A stretch of DNA of 64,000 nt, taken from positions 806,001-870,000 of the forward strand of contig CAVVEQ010000013.1 of assembly GCA_963747315.1 (NCBI GenBank), written 5' to 3'. Below the pieces are notes generated by a model. That model made no database searches and had not been told where the DNA came from. It worked only from the letters and a program-made list of their open reading frames with translations. Position numbers and translations under genes: made by a program. This document shows, one piece after another, positions 9,068-16,989 of this stretch (within the stretch, counting starts at the first letter, position 1; every line of letters begins with the position of its first letter). The stretch is from CAVVEQ01 sp963747315 (lineage in GTDB: Bacteria > Chloroflexota > Anaerolineae > Anaerolineales > Anaerolineaceae).

Positions 9068-9922
9068 TTATTGGCTAGCCGGCGCTACCGGTACAGCAAC
9101 GATCCCGATCGTTTGGGGCCCCAGGTTGGCAGCCACCGGGATGCTCAGATCGGTTATGACAATATCCCGGATGTTGAACATACTTCTTGCTTTGTCCATC
9201 AGCGTTTTTGCTGTCGGAAGGTCATCCGCATGAACGATTGCAAGATCGACCTTATTTTGGTCAACCCGTTCTTTTACATTCTCAAGGATCCGATCGAGCG
9301 ATTTCTGGCGGGTCCTGACTTTTTCATTGATCTGTAGCAAACCATCTTTTAGAACAATGATCGGTTTAATTTTGATCAATGCAGACATTAAACTTGTTAA
9401 TGCATTAACACGACCGTTCATTCGCGCGAACTCCAGGTTATCGAGAGTGAAGATCACGGTGAGGGATCTGCGAATCTCCTCCAGTCTTTGGATGATCTCG
9501 TTCAACGGTTTTCCTTCCTGGTCAAGCTTGCGCGCCTCCCTGCACATAAAACCCATTGCTGCAGAGCCTGCGGCGGAATCAAATGGGTGGATATCCAGTT
9601 CGCCGATCAATTCTTTGGCTGCCATTTGGATCACGTTAAATGTCCCCGACATCTTGCTGGCGATGTGAATAGAAAGTACGGTATCTTGTTTAGTGGCTAT
9701 CTTTCGGTAGAAATCCACAACCTGCGTTGGAGAAGGAAGGGATGATTTCGGAATAATATTTTTTTTACGCACCAGGTCATAAAAATTATTTACATCGATA
9801 TTCACACCCTGGGTAAAAACCTCTTCACCGAACCTTACCATTAATGGAATAAGCTCAATTCGGTATTGTTTGAACCAATCCTGGGGCATGTCCACAGCAC
9901 CGTCGGTGACGATCTTCAACAT
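9068..9922 (-). CDS. DegV family fatty-acid-binding protein
   Basis: DegV/FakB-type proteins bind a fatty acid and, with a FakA kinase, present it for phosphorylation into acyl phosphate used in phospholipid synthesis. The 284-residue protein starts with KIVTDGAVDMP, has the motif SSLPSPTQVVDFY corresponding to the family's TSqPSP, and the mid-protein segment VLSIHIASKMSGTFN; the C-terminal domain follows with FTLDNLEFARMNGRV. Length is typical. It starts two bases after the ECF sigma gene stop, with GGAGAGG as ribosome site, so the two are tightly coupled. No fakA gene is visible here. Which lipid it binds is unknown. Confidence 0.9.
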   Translation of the reverse strand: MLKIVTDGAVDMPQDWFKQYRIELIPLMVRFGEEVFTQGVNIDVNNFYDLVRKKNIIPKSSLPSPTQVVDFYRKIATKQDTVLSIHIASKMSGTFNVIQMAAKELIGELDIHPFDSAAGSAAMGFMCREARKLDQEGKPLNEIIQRLEEIRRSLTVIFTLDNLEFARMNGRVNALTSLMSALIKIKPIIVLKDGLLQINEKVRTRQKSLDRILENVKERVDQNKVDLAIVHADDLPTAKTLMDKARSMFNIRDIVITDLSIPVAANLGPQTIGIVAVPVAPASQ

Positions 9923-9924
9923 AA

Positions 9925-10494
9925 TTACCTCTCCGAGTGATCGATTTTTTGACGAAGGCTTTCCAATGTCCGGTGATAAAGGCTTTTGATCGCACCTTCG
10001 CTTCTATGCATGATCAACGCAATTTCAGCATTGGATAGATCTTCCACAAATTTTAATATGATTAATTCCTGCCGTTCGGCAGGTAGTCCGCGGATCAGAA
10101 GGATCAGGTTTTCTGATTCCTGGCTTCGAAGAAGCATTGACTCGGGCAGCTCACCTTTGAAGGGCAGGTCGATATGGTCCTCCAGTGGAACTTCCTTTCG
10201 CCTGGAATTATCCCTGTGCCAATTGGCGACCATGTTGTGAGCGATTCGGTATAACCAGGCAGCAAAAGGGATGCCTTTTTGTTGATACCGCTGGATTGAG
10301 CCCATTGCACGGTAGAAAATCCGCGCGGTAAGATCTTCCGCGTCGGCAGTGTTCCCGACCCTGTAATAAACATAATTGTAAATCTTAGCGACATACATTT
10401 GATATAGTAGGCTAAAAGCTTCCTTATCACCGAGGATGGCATCGCGAAGGATTTCGTCACTCTGATCCTCAGGTTGGATCTTTTGCCCTTCCAT
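9925..10494 (-). CDS. ECF-type RNA polymerase sigma factor
   Basis: This 189-residue protein has the two-domain ECF sigma-70 layout: region 2 (YRVGNTADAEDLTARIFYRA and WLYRIAHNMVANWHRD, binding core enzyme and the -10 element) and region 4 (LPAERQELIILKFVEDLSNA followed by a helix-turn-helix with SEGAIKSLYHRTLESL). It heads an operon with degV and a small membrane protein, so it may respond to a membrane or lipid signal. No recognisable zinc-type anti-sigma is adjacent. It is divergent from the SHMT-GcvT gene across a 324-bp gap. ECF subgroup cannot be assigned by eye. Confidence 0.9.
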   Translation of the reverse strand: MEGQKIQPEDQSDEILRDAILGDKEAFSLLYQMYVAKIYNYVYYRVGNTADAEDLTARIFYRAMGSIQRYQQKGIPFAAWLYRIAHNMVANWHRDNSRRKEVPLEDHIDLPFKGELPESMLLRSQESENLILLIRGLPAERQELIILKFVEDLSNAEIALIMHRSEGAIKSLYHRTLESLRQKIDHSER

Positions 10495-10649
10495 TAAAGT
10501 TTTACCTTTATTAACACTTATGCACCTTAAAAGTAACTATCTTTTAGACAATTTGAAGCTAACTATACCAAAATCCAGTGATTTTTGCTGAGAAAACACT
10601 TTCATTCCTCCAATCTTTGAGATCCAGATATGTGAGACAACATGTCTCC

Positions 10650-10678
10650 TTGACCGAATCCAAACGCTGGGCTACAAT
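10650..10678 (+). promoter_or_regulatory. Sigma-70 type promoter of the SHMT-GcvT gene
   Basis: TTGACC at 10650-10655 and TACAAT at 10673-10678 are separated by exactly 17 bp, the best -35/-10 pair seen in the window. Predicted initiation at about 10685 gives a leader of about 134 nt before the ATG at 10819. Confidence 0.65.
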
Positions 10679-10684
10679 CTCTTT

Positions 10685-10818
10685 GGGAATACCGCAGGCG
10701 AGAATGCCAATCCTACGAATACGGTACGGTACCCGAGTTCTTAATCGCTTATCCGGCCAGGTGTCTGCAAGGTCTGGTAAGTGATTTTTTTGATTCCATC
10801 CGCCGGGAGGCTTTCATT
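10685..10818 (+). other. Structured 5' leader of the SHMT-GcvT gene
   Basis: The predicted transcript begins with a foldable element: GGG-AA-TACCG (10685-10694) can pair with CGGTACCC (10727-10734), enclosing a small hairpin of GGC and GCC (10697-10699 with 10106-style partner at 10706-10708). A second weak helix pairs CCAG with CTGG downstream, and GGGAGG at 10805-10810 is the ribosome site. It does not match the glycine, THF or ZTP riboswitch consensus as I remember them. The rest of the 10495-10818 gap shows no gene. Regulatory function is only inferred. Confidence 0.3.
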
Positions 10819-13800
10819 ATGAGTGACTTCATTTTTAGAGGCGCGTTATCTGAAATTGATCCGGATGTCGAAGCGCTGATCCGATATGAAAGTGAGCGCC
10901 AACTTCAAAAATTGATCATGATCCCCTCCGAAAGCCAGGCTCCGGGTGCAATCTTGGAAGCCATGGGATCCGTTTTTCAGAACATCTATGCAGAGGGTTA
11001 TCCTGATGAGGAATCCCGCAGGATGGAGGAGTCCGAAATTCTAGATTACACCACCAGGCTGAACCATTACCGGCGGTACGCTGATCCTCGTTATTACAAA
11101 GGTGTGGAATATGCCGATATCGTCGAAGCTCTCGCCCGACGCCGCTGCGCAGAAGCTTTCGCCACGGATGCCTTCCCTGCCGACGATATTTATGTAAATG
11201 TTCAACCGCTTTCCGGTGCCCCCGCCAACAACGCCATCTATACCGCGTTGATCAATCCGGGGGATACCATTCTGGGGATGAACCTTCTCCACGGTGGCCA
11301 CCTTTCCCACGGTTCTTCGGTTAATCGATCGGGGAAACTGTTCAAAGTGATTCATTACAACGTCGATCCCGGAACTGAACAGATCGATTACGACGCTGTG
11401 GAAAGGCTTGCCCGGGAAAACAATCCAAAGATCATCATCGCCGGTTACTCCTCCTACCCCTGGGTACCGGACTACGCCAGATTCCGCAAGATCGCAGATT
11501 CTGTTGGCGCAATCCTACTTGCAGATATTTCACATATCGCAGGTATGACCGCAGCAGGTGTGATTCCCTCCCCAATCGGGCATGCGCAGGTAATCTCCTT
11601 CACCACCCACAAAACCCTCTGCGGTCCGCGTGGAGCATGCATCCTGACCACCGAGCCTGCTCTGGCAAAAAAGATCGACCGGGCGGTTTTCCCCGGCGAG
11701 CAAGGTGGTCCGCACGTCCATGTCTTCGCCGCTCTGGCAACCACGTTCAAATTGGCTCGAACCGGGCAATTCCGCGACCTGCAGCGCCAGATCATCAAGA
11801 ACTGTGTGGTGCTCACCAACCGCTTGGAGGAACGTGGGCTGCGGATTCCCTTCGGGGGTACGAATACTCATCTTCTGAACGTGGACTGCAAAACAGTCAT
11901 CGGCGTTGATGGCACACCGCTTTCCGGGGATATGGCCGCGCGGGTGCTGGATCTTGTCGGAGTCGTTTGTAATCGTAATACCATCCCCGGGGATAAAACC
12001 GCACTTTTCGCCTCGGGAATTCGCCTGGGAACCCCCTGGATCACCCAGAGGGGCTTCAAGGAAACGGAGGTTATCCGGGTCGCTGATATCATTGCAGATG
12101 TTCTCCTTGCTCTAAAACCATATTCGATCGAAACCCGTCAGGGACCGGCCGTACGGGTCAAGATTGATTTCGAGATCCTGGAAGAATCGAAATCAAAAGT
12201 GAATGCACTCATCCAGGATGTCTGCCCGGAAAAAGGCTCCACACAATTCACCTACCCGCATCAATTCTCCATGCGGGATACCTTCACCGGAAGGAATGGT
12301 GAGGTTGCCTTTAACTTGTCCGGGAAGGGTTTAGCCCAGTTCCTGAACTATGTATTCTCGGAGGATATTGAAGCAATTGATCCCGGGCAAGTTCAAAAGA
12401 CAAGCCTATGGACACCAAAGGGAGAATTAAACTGCCGCTTGGCTTGTATTTCACCCTCCCTGTACCAGGTATCCTTCTCAGAAGCAGATGCCCCACTTGC
12501 GGCTACCTGGCTGCGGGATCTCTCAGATGGTTATACAGCATTCGACTCCGACATTTCTCGCCGCTTGCCCGGGCCGATAAGTGTTCTGGAGGCTGCCCCC
12601 TCCCATGTCAAAGTAGTTGAGTCGATGAATGCTATTAACAAAAAGCCTTACTATATCGGGCAGAAGTCCGACAAATCCCATCCCTTGCCCCAATTCCAAT
12701 GGGTGGAGCCGGATGTCGAAGCCAATAAAAAGACCCCGCTCTTCCAGACCCACGTCCGGATGGGAGCAAAAATGGTGCCCTTTGCCGGGTGGGAAATGCC
12801 TGTCTGGTACACATCTGTGGTGGAAGAGCATTTGGCTACCCGCCAGGCTGCCGGGCTATTCGATGTCTCTCATATGGGAGTTTTCCAGGCGGAAGGAATC
12901 TGGGCGGGAATTTTCCTGGATGGCGTCTGTGGGAATGATATCCTCGCTTTACAGGTGGGCGAATCATGTTACACGCACTTCCTCGATCCCCAGGCTGCGG
13001 TGATCGATGATTGCCTGGTCTATCGCCGTGGTGCGGAGAAATACCTGGTAGTCGTAAACGCGTCCAACAATGACAAGGACTGGGCCTGGCTGAAAGCGGT
13101 TCAAGGGGGGGAGTGCAGCGTGGATGCCGATAACCCTGGTGCGAGGGTAATGGGCAGAAAAGTGATCCTGCGGAACCTGCGCGATCCAAAAGAGGGATCT
13201 GACATGCGCGTTGATGTCGCCCTGCAGGGGCCAAAATCGCGCGAAATCCTGCTGGCTTTGGGATGCAATACCACAGATCGAAAGAAGATCATGTCCCTGA
13301 AGCGTACCGAGCTATGTGAAGCGGTAGTGGGTGAATTCGATCTGATTGTCTCCAGAACTGGTTATACCGGGGAGAAAATGGCATTCGAATTGTTCGTGCA
13401 CCCCGAAAAAGCATCCGCGCTCTGGGAAGCACTCCTCGCCGCTGGTGCTCCCTTGGGATTGAAACCTTGCGGTTTAGGCGCGCGGGATTCATTGCGCACG
13501 GAAGCTGGATTACCGCTTTATGGGCATGAATTCACCGGAGATGGTTCACTAGGAGTGGCTGAAGGTGGTTTTGGGTCTTACGTAAAAACCTATAAACCCT
13601 GGTTTATCGGACGAAAAGCGTTTATCGAGAAGGAATCCCAGCGCAATAAAGTTGTTGCCCGCTTCCGGTTCACAGAAAAAGCGGTGCGCATGGCCCACAA
13701 TGGCGACCCAGTGTTGGATTCCAAAGGCCGGGTGATCGGCAGTGTGACCAGTTGCGCGGTGGATTCCGAAGGTTTCCTCACCGGTCAGGCGTATATTGAG

Positions 13801-13950
13801 ACTAAAGCCGCGTTGGAGGGTACTCCCATATACGTTTTCCAGAGCGCCTCCAATTCTTCCCTGCCCGCTCCGGCAGAATTGCAGCCCGGGGATAGGTTCA
13901 CCCTTCCGACCCCTGCAACGATCGTTTCCCGGTTTCCGAAACTCGGATAA
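10819..13950 (+). CDS. Serine hydroxymethyltransferase-aminomethyltransferase (SHMT-GcvT) fusion
   Basis: This intact 1043-residue frame joins two one-carbon enzymes. Residues about 1-470 are a PLP-dependent serine hydroxymethyltransferase, with GGHLSHGSSVNRSG, ADISHIAGMTAAGV and TTHKTLCGPRGA holding the PLP Lys265; it interconverts serine and glycine using tetrahydrofolate. Residues about 640-1043 are a T-protein (aminomethyltransferase) of the glycine cleavage system, with FAGWEMPVWY, GLFDVSHMGV, LQGPKSREIL, SRTGYTGE and GLGARDSLRTEAGLPLYGHE. Residues 480-620 look like a worn GcvT-type folate-binding segment. A ribosome site GGGAGG precedes the ATG. The pairing suggests channelling of methylene-THF between serine and glycine turnover. 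gcvH and gcvP are not in the window. No frameshift was needed to join the parts. Confidence 0.93.
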   Translation: MSDFIFRGALSEIDPDVEALIRYESERQLQKLIMIPSESQAPGAILEAMGSVFQNIYAEGYPDEESRRMEESEILDYTTRLNHYRRYADPRYYKGVEYADIVEALARRRCAEAFATDAFPADDIYVNVQPLSGAPANNAIYTALINPGDTILGMNLLHGGHLSHGSSVNRSGKLFKVIHYNVDPGTEQIDYDAVERLARENNPKIIIAGYSSYPWVPDYARFRKIADSVGAILLADISHIAGMTAAGVIPSPIGHAQVISFTTHKTLCGPRGACILTTEPALAKKIDRAVFPGEQGGPHVHVFAALATTFKLARTGQFRDLQRQIIKNCVVLTNRLEERGLRIPFGGTNTHLLNVDCKTVIGVDGTPLSGDMAARVLDLVGVVCNRNTIPGDKTALFASGIRLGTPWITQRGFKETEVIRVADIIADVLLALKPYSIETRQGPAVRVKIDFEILEESKSKVNALIQDVCPEKGSTQFTYPHQFSMRDTFTGRNGEVAFNLSGKGLAQFLNYVFSEDIEAIDPGQVQKTSLWTPKGELNCRLACISPSLYQVSFSEADAPLAATWLRDLSDGYTAFDSDISRRLPGPISVLEAAPSHVKVVESMNAINKKPYYIGQKSDKSHPLPQFQWVEPDVEANKKTPLFQTHVRMGAKMVPFAGWEMPVWYTSVVEEHLATRQAAGLFDVSHMGVFQAEGIWAGIFLDGVCGNDILALQVGESCYTHFLDPQAAVIDDCLVYRRGAEKYLVVVNASNNDKDWAWLKAVQGGECSVDADNPGARVMGRKVILRNLRDPKEGSDMRVDVALQGPKSREILLALGCNTTDRKKIMSLKRTELCEAVVGEFDLIVSRTGYTGEKMAFELFVHPEKASALWEALLAAGAPLGLKPCGLGARDSLRTEAGLPLYGHEFTGDGSLGVAEGGFGSYVKTYKPWFIGRKAFIEKESQRNKVVARFRFTEKAVRMAHNGDPVLDSKGRVIGSVTSCAVDSEGFLTGQAYIETKAALEGTPIYVFQSASNSSLPAPAELQPGDRFTLPTPATIVSRFPKLG

Positions 13951-13989
13951 CCACGTTATCATTATCCAATTCAAAAAATAGGAGATTTT

Positions 13990-15216
13990 ATGCAAACCCA
14001 ATGGGACCACCGGTACGCCCAGCGCACACAGCGGATGAAAAGCTCGGCCATTCGGGAGCTGCTCAAAATGACCGAACAGGCAGATTTGATCTCCTTTGCA
14101 GGCGGTCTGCCCGGTCCCGATGTTTTCCCTGTCGAGGAATTCAAGGAGGCTTGCAATAACGTTCTGGATAACTCCAGCACACTTGCTCTCCAGTACGGCG
14201 CGACGGAAGGCATCCAACCACTTCGGGAAATGATCACCCGCCATACCCAGCGATATAGCATCCAGGTGACGCCCGAGAACGTGATGATTACCTCCGGTTC
14301 ACAGCAAGCCCTGGACTTGATCGGGAAGATCTTCATAAATCGCGGCGACCGTATCCTGGTGGAATCGCCCACTTATCTTGGTGCGCTTCAAGCCTGGAAT
14401 GCGTACGGCGCGGAATACATCGCCATCCCTTCCGATGAAAATGGAATGATCACTGACGAGCTGGATAAGGCATTGCGCTGCGGACCAAAATTCATCTACG
14501 TCCTTCCAAACTTCCAGAATCCAACCGGTGTGACCATGTCCCTGGATAGGCGTAAAAAATTGGTTGAGTTAGCCGATCGCTATGGCGTGCCCATCATCGA
14601 GGATGATCCCTACGGCCAGCTGCGATTCGAGGGCGAGCATCTTCCGGCGGTGGAGGTTCTGGATAGCCGTATTCGGGCTGCAAACGGCTGGTACAGCGGG
14701 AATGTGATCTATCTATCCACGTTTTCCAAGCTGCTGGCTCCCGGTCTCAGGCTTGCCTGGGTGATCGCGCCACCCGAGGTTATCTCAAAACTGGTGCAAG
14801 CCAAGCAGGGCGCTGACCTCCACACATCTACGTTCAACCAGATGGTCGCATACGAAGTGGCACACAAAGGTTTCCTGGATAAACACGTGATCACCATCCG
14901 GCAGGTTTATCAGGAACGCCGCAACGTGATGCTCGATGCGTTAACCGAACACATGCCGGAAGGTGTCCGCTGGACTCGCCCACAGGGAGGTTTATTCCTA
15001 TGGGCAACCCTGCCGGAGAATCTCGACACTTCTGAACTTCTTATAGAAGCAGTGAAGGAAAAAGTAGCCTTCGTTCCAGGTGGTTCCTTCCACCCCTGCG
15101 GTGGCGGAAAGAATACGATTCGCCTGAATTTCTCATATTCCAAACCGGATCTAATTAATGAAGGAATCGCCCGCCTCGGCAGGGTGGTCAAGCAAAGTAT
15201 CCACAAAAAACCATAA
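13990..15216 (+). CDS. PLP-dependent aminotransferase, 2-aminoadipate/aromatic (ARO8/LysN) type
   Basis: This 408-residue fold-type I aminotransferase has DLISFAGGLPGPDVFP at the N terminus, the nucleotide-side motif TSGSQQALDLIGK, the PNFQNPTGVTMS segment, EDDPYGQLRF, and TFSKLLAPGLRLAWV in which the Lys binds PLP. That layout is that of the LysN/ARO8/MocR-C-terminal group, which transfers amino groups between 2-oxoglutarate and 2-aminoadipate, aromatic or branched-chain amino acids. A strong ribosome site (TAGGAG) is seven bases before the ATG. It follows the SHMT-GcvT gene by 39 bp and may be cotranscribed. Substrate cannot be decided from sequence alone. Confidence 0.9.
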   Translation: MQTQWDHRYAQRTQRMKSSAIRELLKMTEQADLISFAGGLPGPDVFPVEEFKEACNNVLDNSSTLALQYGATEGIQPLREMITRHTQRYSIQVTPENVMITSGSQQALDLIGKIFINRGDRILVESPTYLGALQAWNAYGAEYIAIPSDENGMITDELDKALRCGPKFIYVLPNFQNPTGVTMSLDRRKKLVELADRYGVPIIEDDPYGQLRFEGEHLPAVEVLDSRIRAANGWYSGNVIYLSTFSKLLAPGLRLAWVIAPPEVISKLVQAKQGADLHTSTFNQMVAYEVAHKGFLDKHVITIRQVYQERRNVMLDALTEHMPEGVRWTRPQGGLFLWATLPENLDTSELLIEAVKEKVAFVPGGSFHPCGGGKNTIRLNFSYSKPDLINEGIARLGRVVKQSIHKKP

Positions 15217-15254
15217 TGGTTTTAGTTGAAAATCAACCCGAAAAAAAGTGATGA

Positions 15255-16981
15255 TCACGAATATTTCGATTCCTGCCAACCCCGGAAATCACCCAGGATC
15301 GATCCCCCCACAAACTCCCGCAGGATCGAATTATCCGGGATGATCTCCGATCCAACAGGCAGGAACCATTCTAATAAAGCCAGCAACCGCTTGGCTTCGA
15401 TATATTCATACGTACCAAACGGAACCTGACGCAATAACGGACTCACAAGTGGTTTCAATGCGGAAAGTTCATAAACCAGGGCAGAGTTGAATAGGTTATC
15501 AGCGTTTTCCTGGTAAGGAAAAATATTGTGTTTTTCTCCGCGCTGCACTGAATCCCACCTGGCGATGGTCTGTTGGGCTCCATAACCCCGCGTTGAAGCA
15601 TCTCGGACGATCCGGCGAATTAATCGGGTTTCTGTTGTGGAGATGCGGTTATGCCTGTCAAGATTCAATTGGGTCAGGCAGGAAACATAAATCTTGTGGG
15701 TTGTTTGGGGGTCTATCCCCGGTATGAGCGCAGGGTTCAAACCGTGGATGCCTTCCAATATGATGATCTGATCATTTTTTAATTTAACAACATCTCCCTC
15801 TTCGCTGAGGCCTTCTTTGAAGTTGTAATGTGGTAATCGAACCTCTTCCCCCCGAACCAATTTCTCCAGGTCCTGGCCAAGCCTGTTTGTTTTCACAGCG
15901 CGGAGAGATTCATAATCCTTTACACCATTTTCATCCAACGGGGTCTGGTTCCGGTCGATAAAATAATTATCCATTTCCAACGCGTATGAAGAAAACCCCA
16001 ATGCCAACAATTGGATCGCAAGCCGCCTTGAAAATGTGGTTTTTCCGGAAGAAGAGGGCCCTGAAATGAGAATGATCCGCACTTTATCTGATTTTTCAGC
16101 AATCTCTTTCGCAATCGCGGTGATGTTTTGATCGTGAAGTGCTTCGGAGACAAGAATGACCTCCTGCGATCGTCCCTGGTGAATGGCATCATTCAGAGCC
16201 CCCACACTTTCTATCCCCAGCCTTTCCAGCCAGTCACCATATTGCCGGAACGTCGCCAGCAGTTTTGGATAACTGGGCATTGGCAGCAATTGGTTTGGTG
16301 TTTGCCGTCGGGGAAACCGAAGCACATAACCATCACCCATCTTGGAGATGCTAAACCAGCGAACATACCCGGTTGATGGCAGCATATACCCATGATGGTA
16401 GTCAAAATGATTGCCCAGCTGGTAAAGTACCAGGAATTCTTTTTGCCGGTATTTCAGGAGGCGGACTTTTTCAGTTTGTCCTGATTTTTGAAAATACTCG
16501 ATCGCTTCCTGTAGGGGAATCACCTTTCGCTCAAAAGGTAAGTCTTTCTGCACCACTTCCTGCATCCGGACTTCCAGTCTTGTAAGTTCCTCCTGCGTTA
16601 GTGGCTGGCGTCCGGTCACATCGCAGTAAAAACCTCCCGAAGATACAGAATGATCCACTGAAAGATCTGCGTCCGGAAAAAGCTCATCGAAGGCAGCTTC
16701 GAGTAGAAATGTGACCGAACGGCGGTAGATGCGCGCGCCGTCTTCATCGGACATGGTCACAGGTCGAACATTACTATCCATATCGATCGGATAGGTCAAC
16801 TCCCGGAGCTCATTATTTACGATCGCCCCCATGATCGGAGGATTGTCGAATTCCGGCAAAACTTTTAAGAATAATCCAACCGGGGTACCCCGGTCACCGG
16901 AATATACTCTCCCATCGGGAGGTGAATTTCCACGGTTTTTCGGGGTTTGGTTTTTTGAATTTCGGCTGTTTGGGTGAACAT
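15255..16981 (-). CDS. Nucleoside (uridine) kinase with TGS and ThrRS-type N-terminal domains (frameshifted)
   Basis: The kinase portion has Walker A SGPSSSGKTTFSRRLA, the MDNYFIDRNQTPLDENG segment and the IILEGIHGLNP strand typical of uridine kinase/phosphoribulokinase folds. N-terminal to it is a TGS domain plus a threonyl-tRNA-synthetase-like second domain. The long open frame starts at 16859, but the real start is the ATG at 16981 behind AAAGGA: reading from there gives KTVEIHLPMGEYIP, then a one-base shift near 16895 continues GDRGTPVGLFLKVLPEFDN into the main frame, completing the TGS domain. Full length is about 575 residues. It lies 8 bp after the GH13 lipoprotein gene. The nucleoside substrate is inferred from the family. 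Confidence 0.85.
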
Positions 16982-16989
16982 TTTTTCCT

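Noticed and set aside
10578..10784. A 68-codon plus-strand frame in the gap before the SHMT-GcvT gene
   Set aside because: It covers the predicted promoter and leader, and shows no family similarity or ribosome site.
10685..10818. A glycine, THF or ZTP riboswitch before the SHMT-GcvT gene
   Set aside because: The conserved core sequences of those classes, as I remember them, are not present, so only an unclassified structured leader is reported.
13549..14244. A 231-codon minus-strand frame across the SHMT-GcvT/aminotransferase junction
   Set aside because: It overlaps the conserved ends of two real genes and has no ribosome site or motif.
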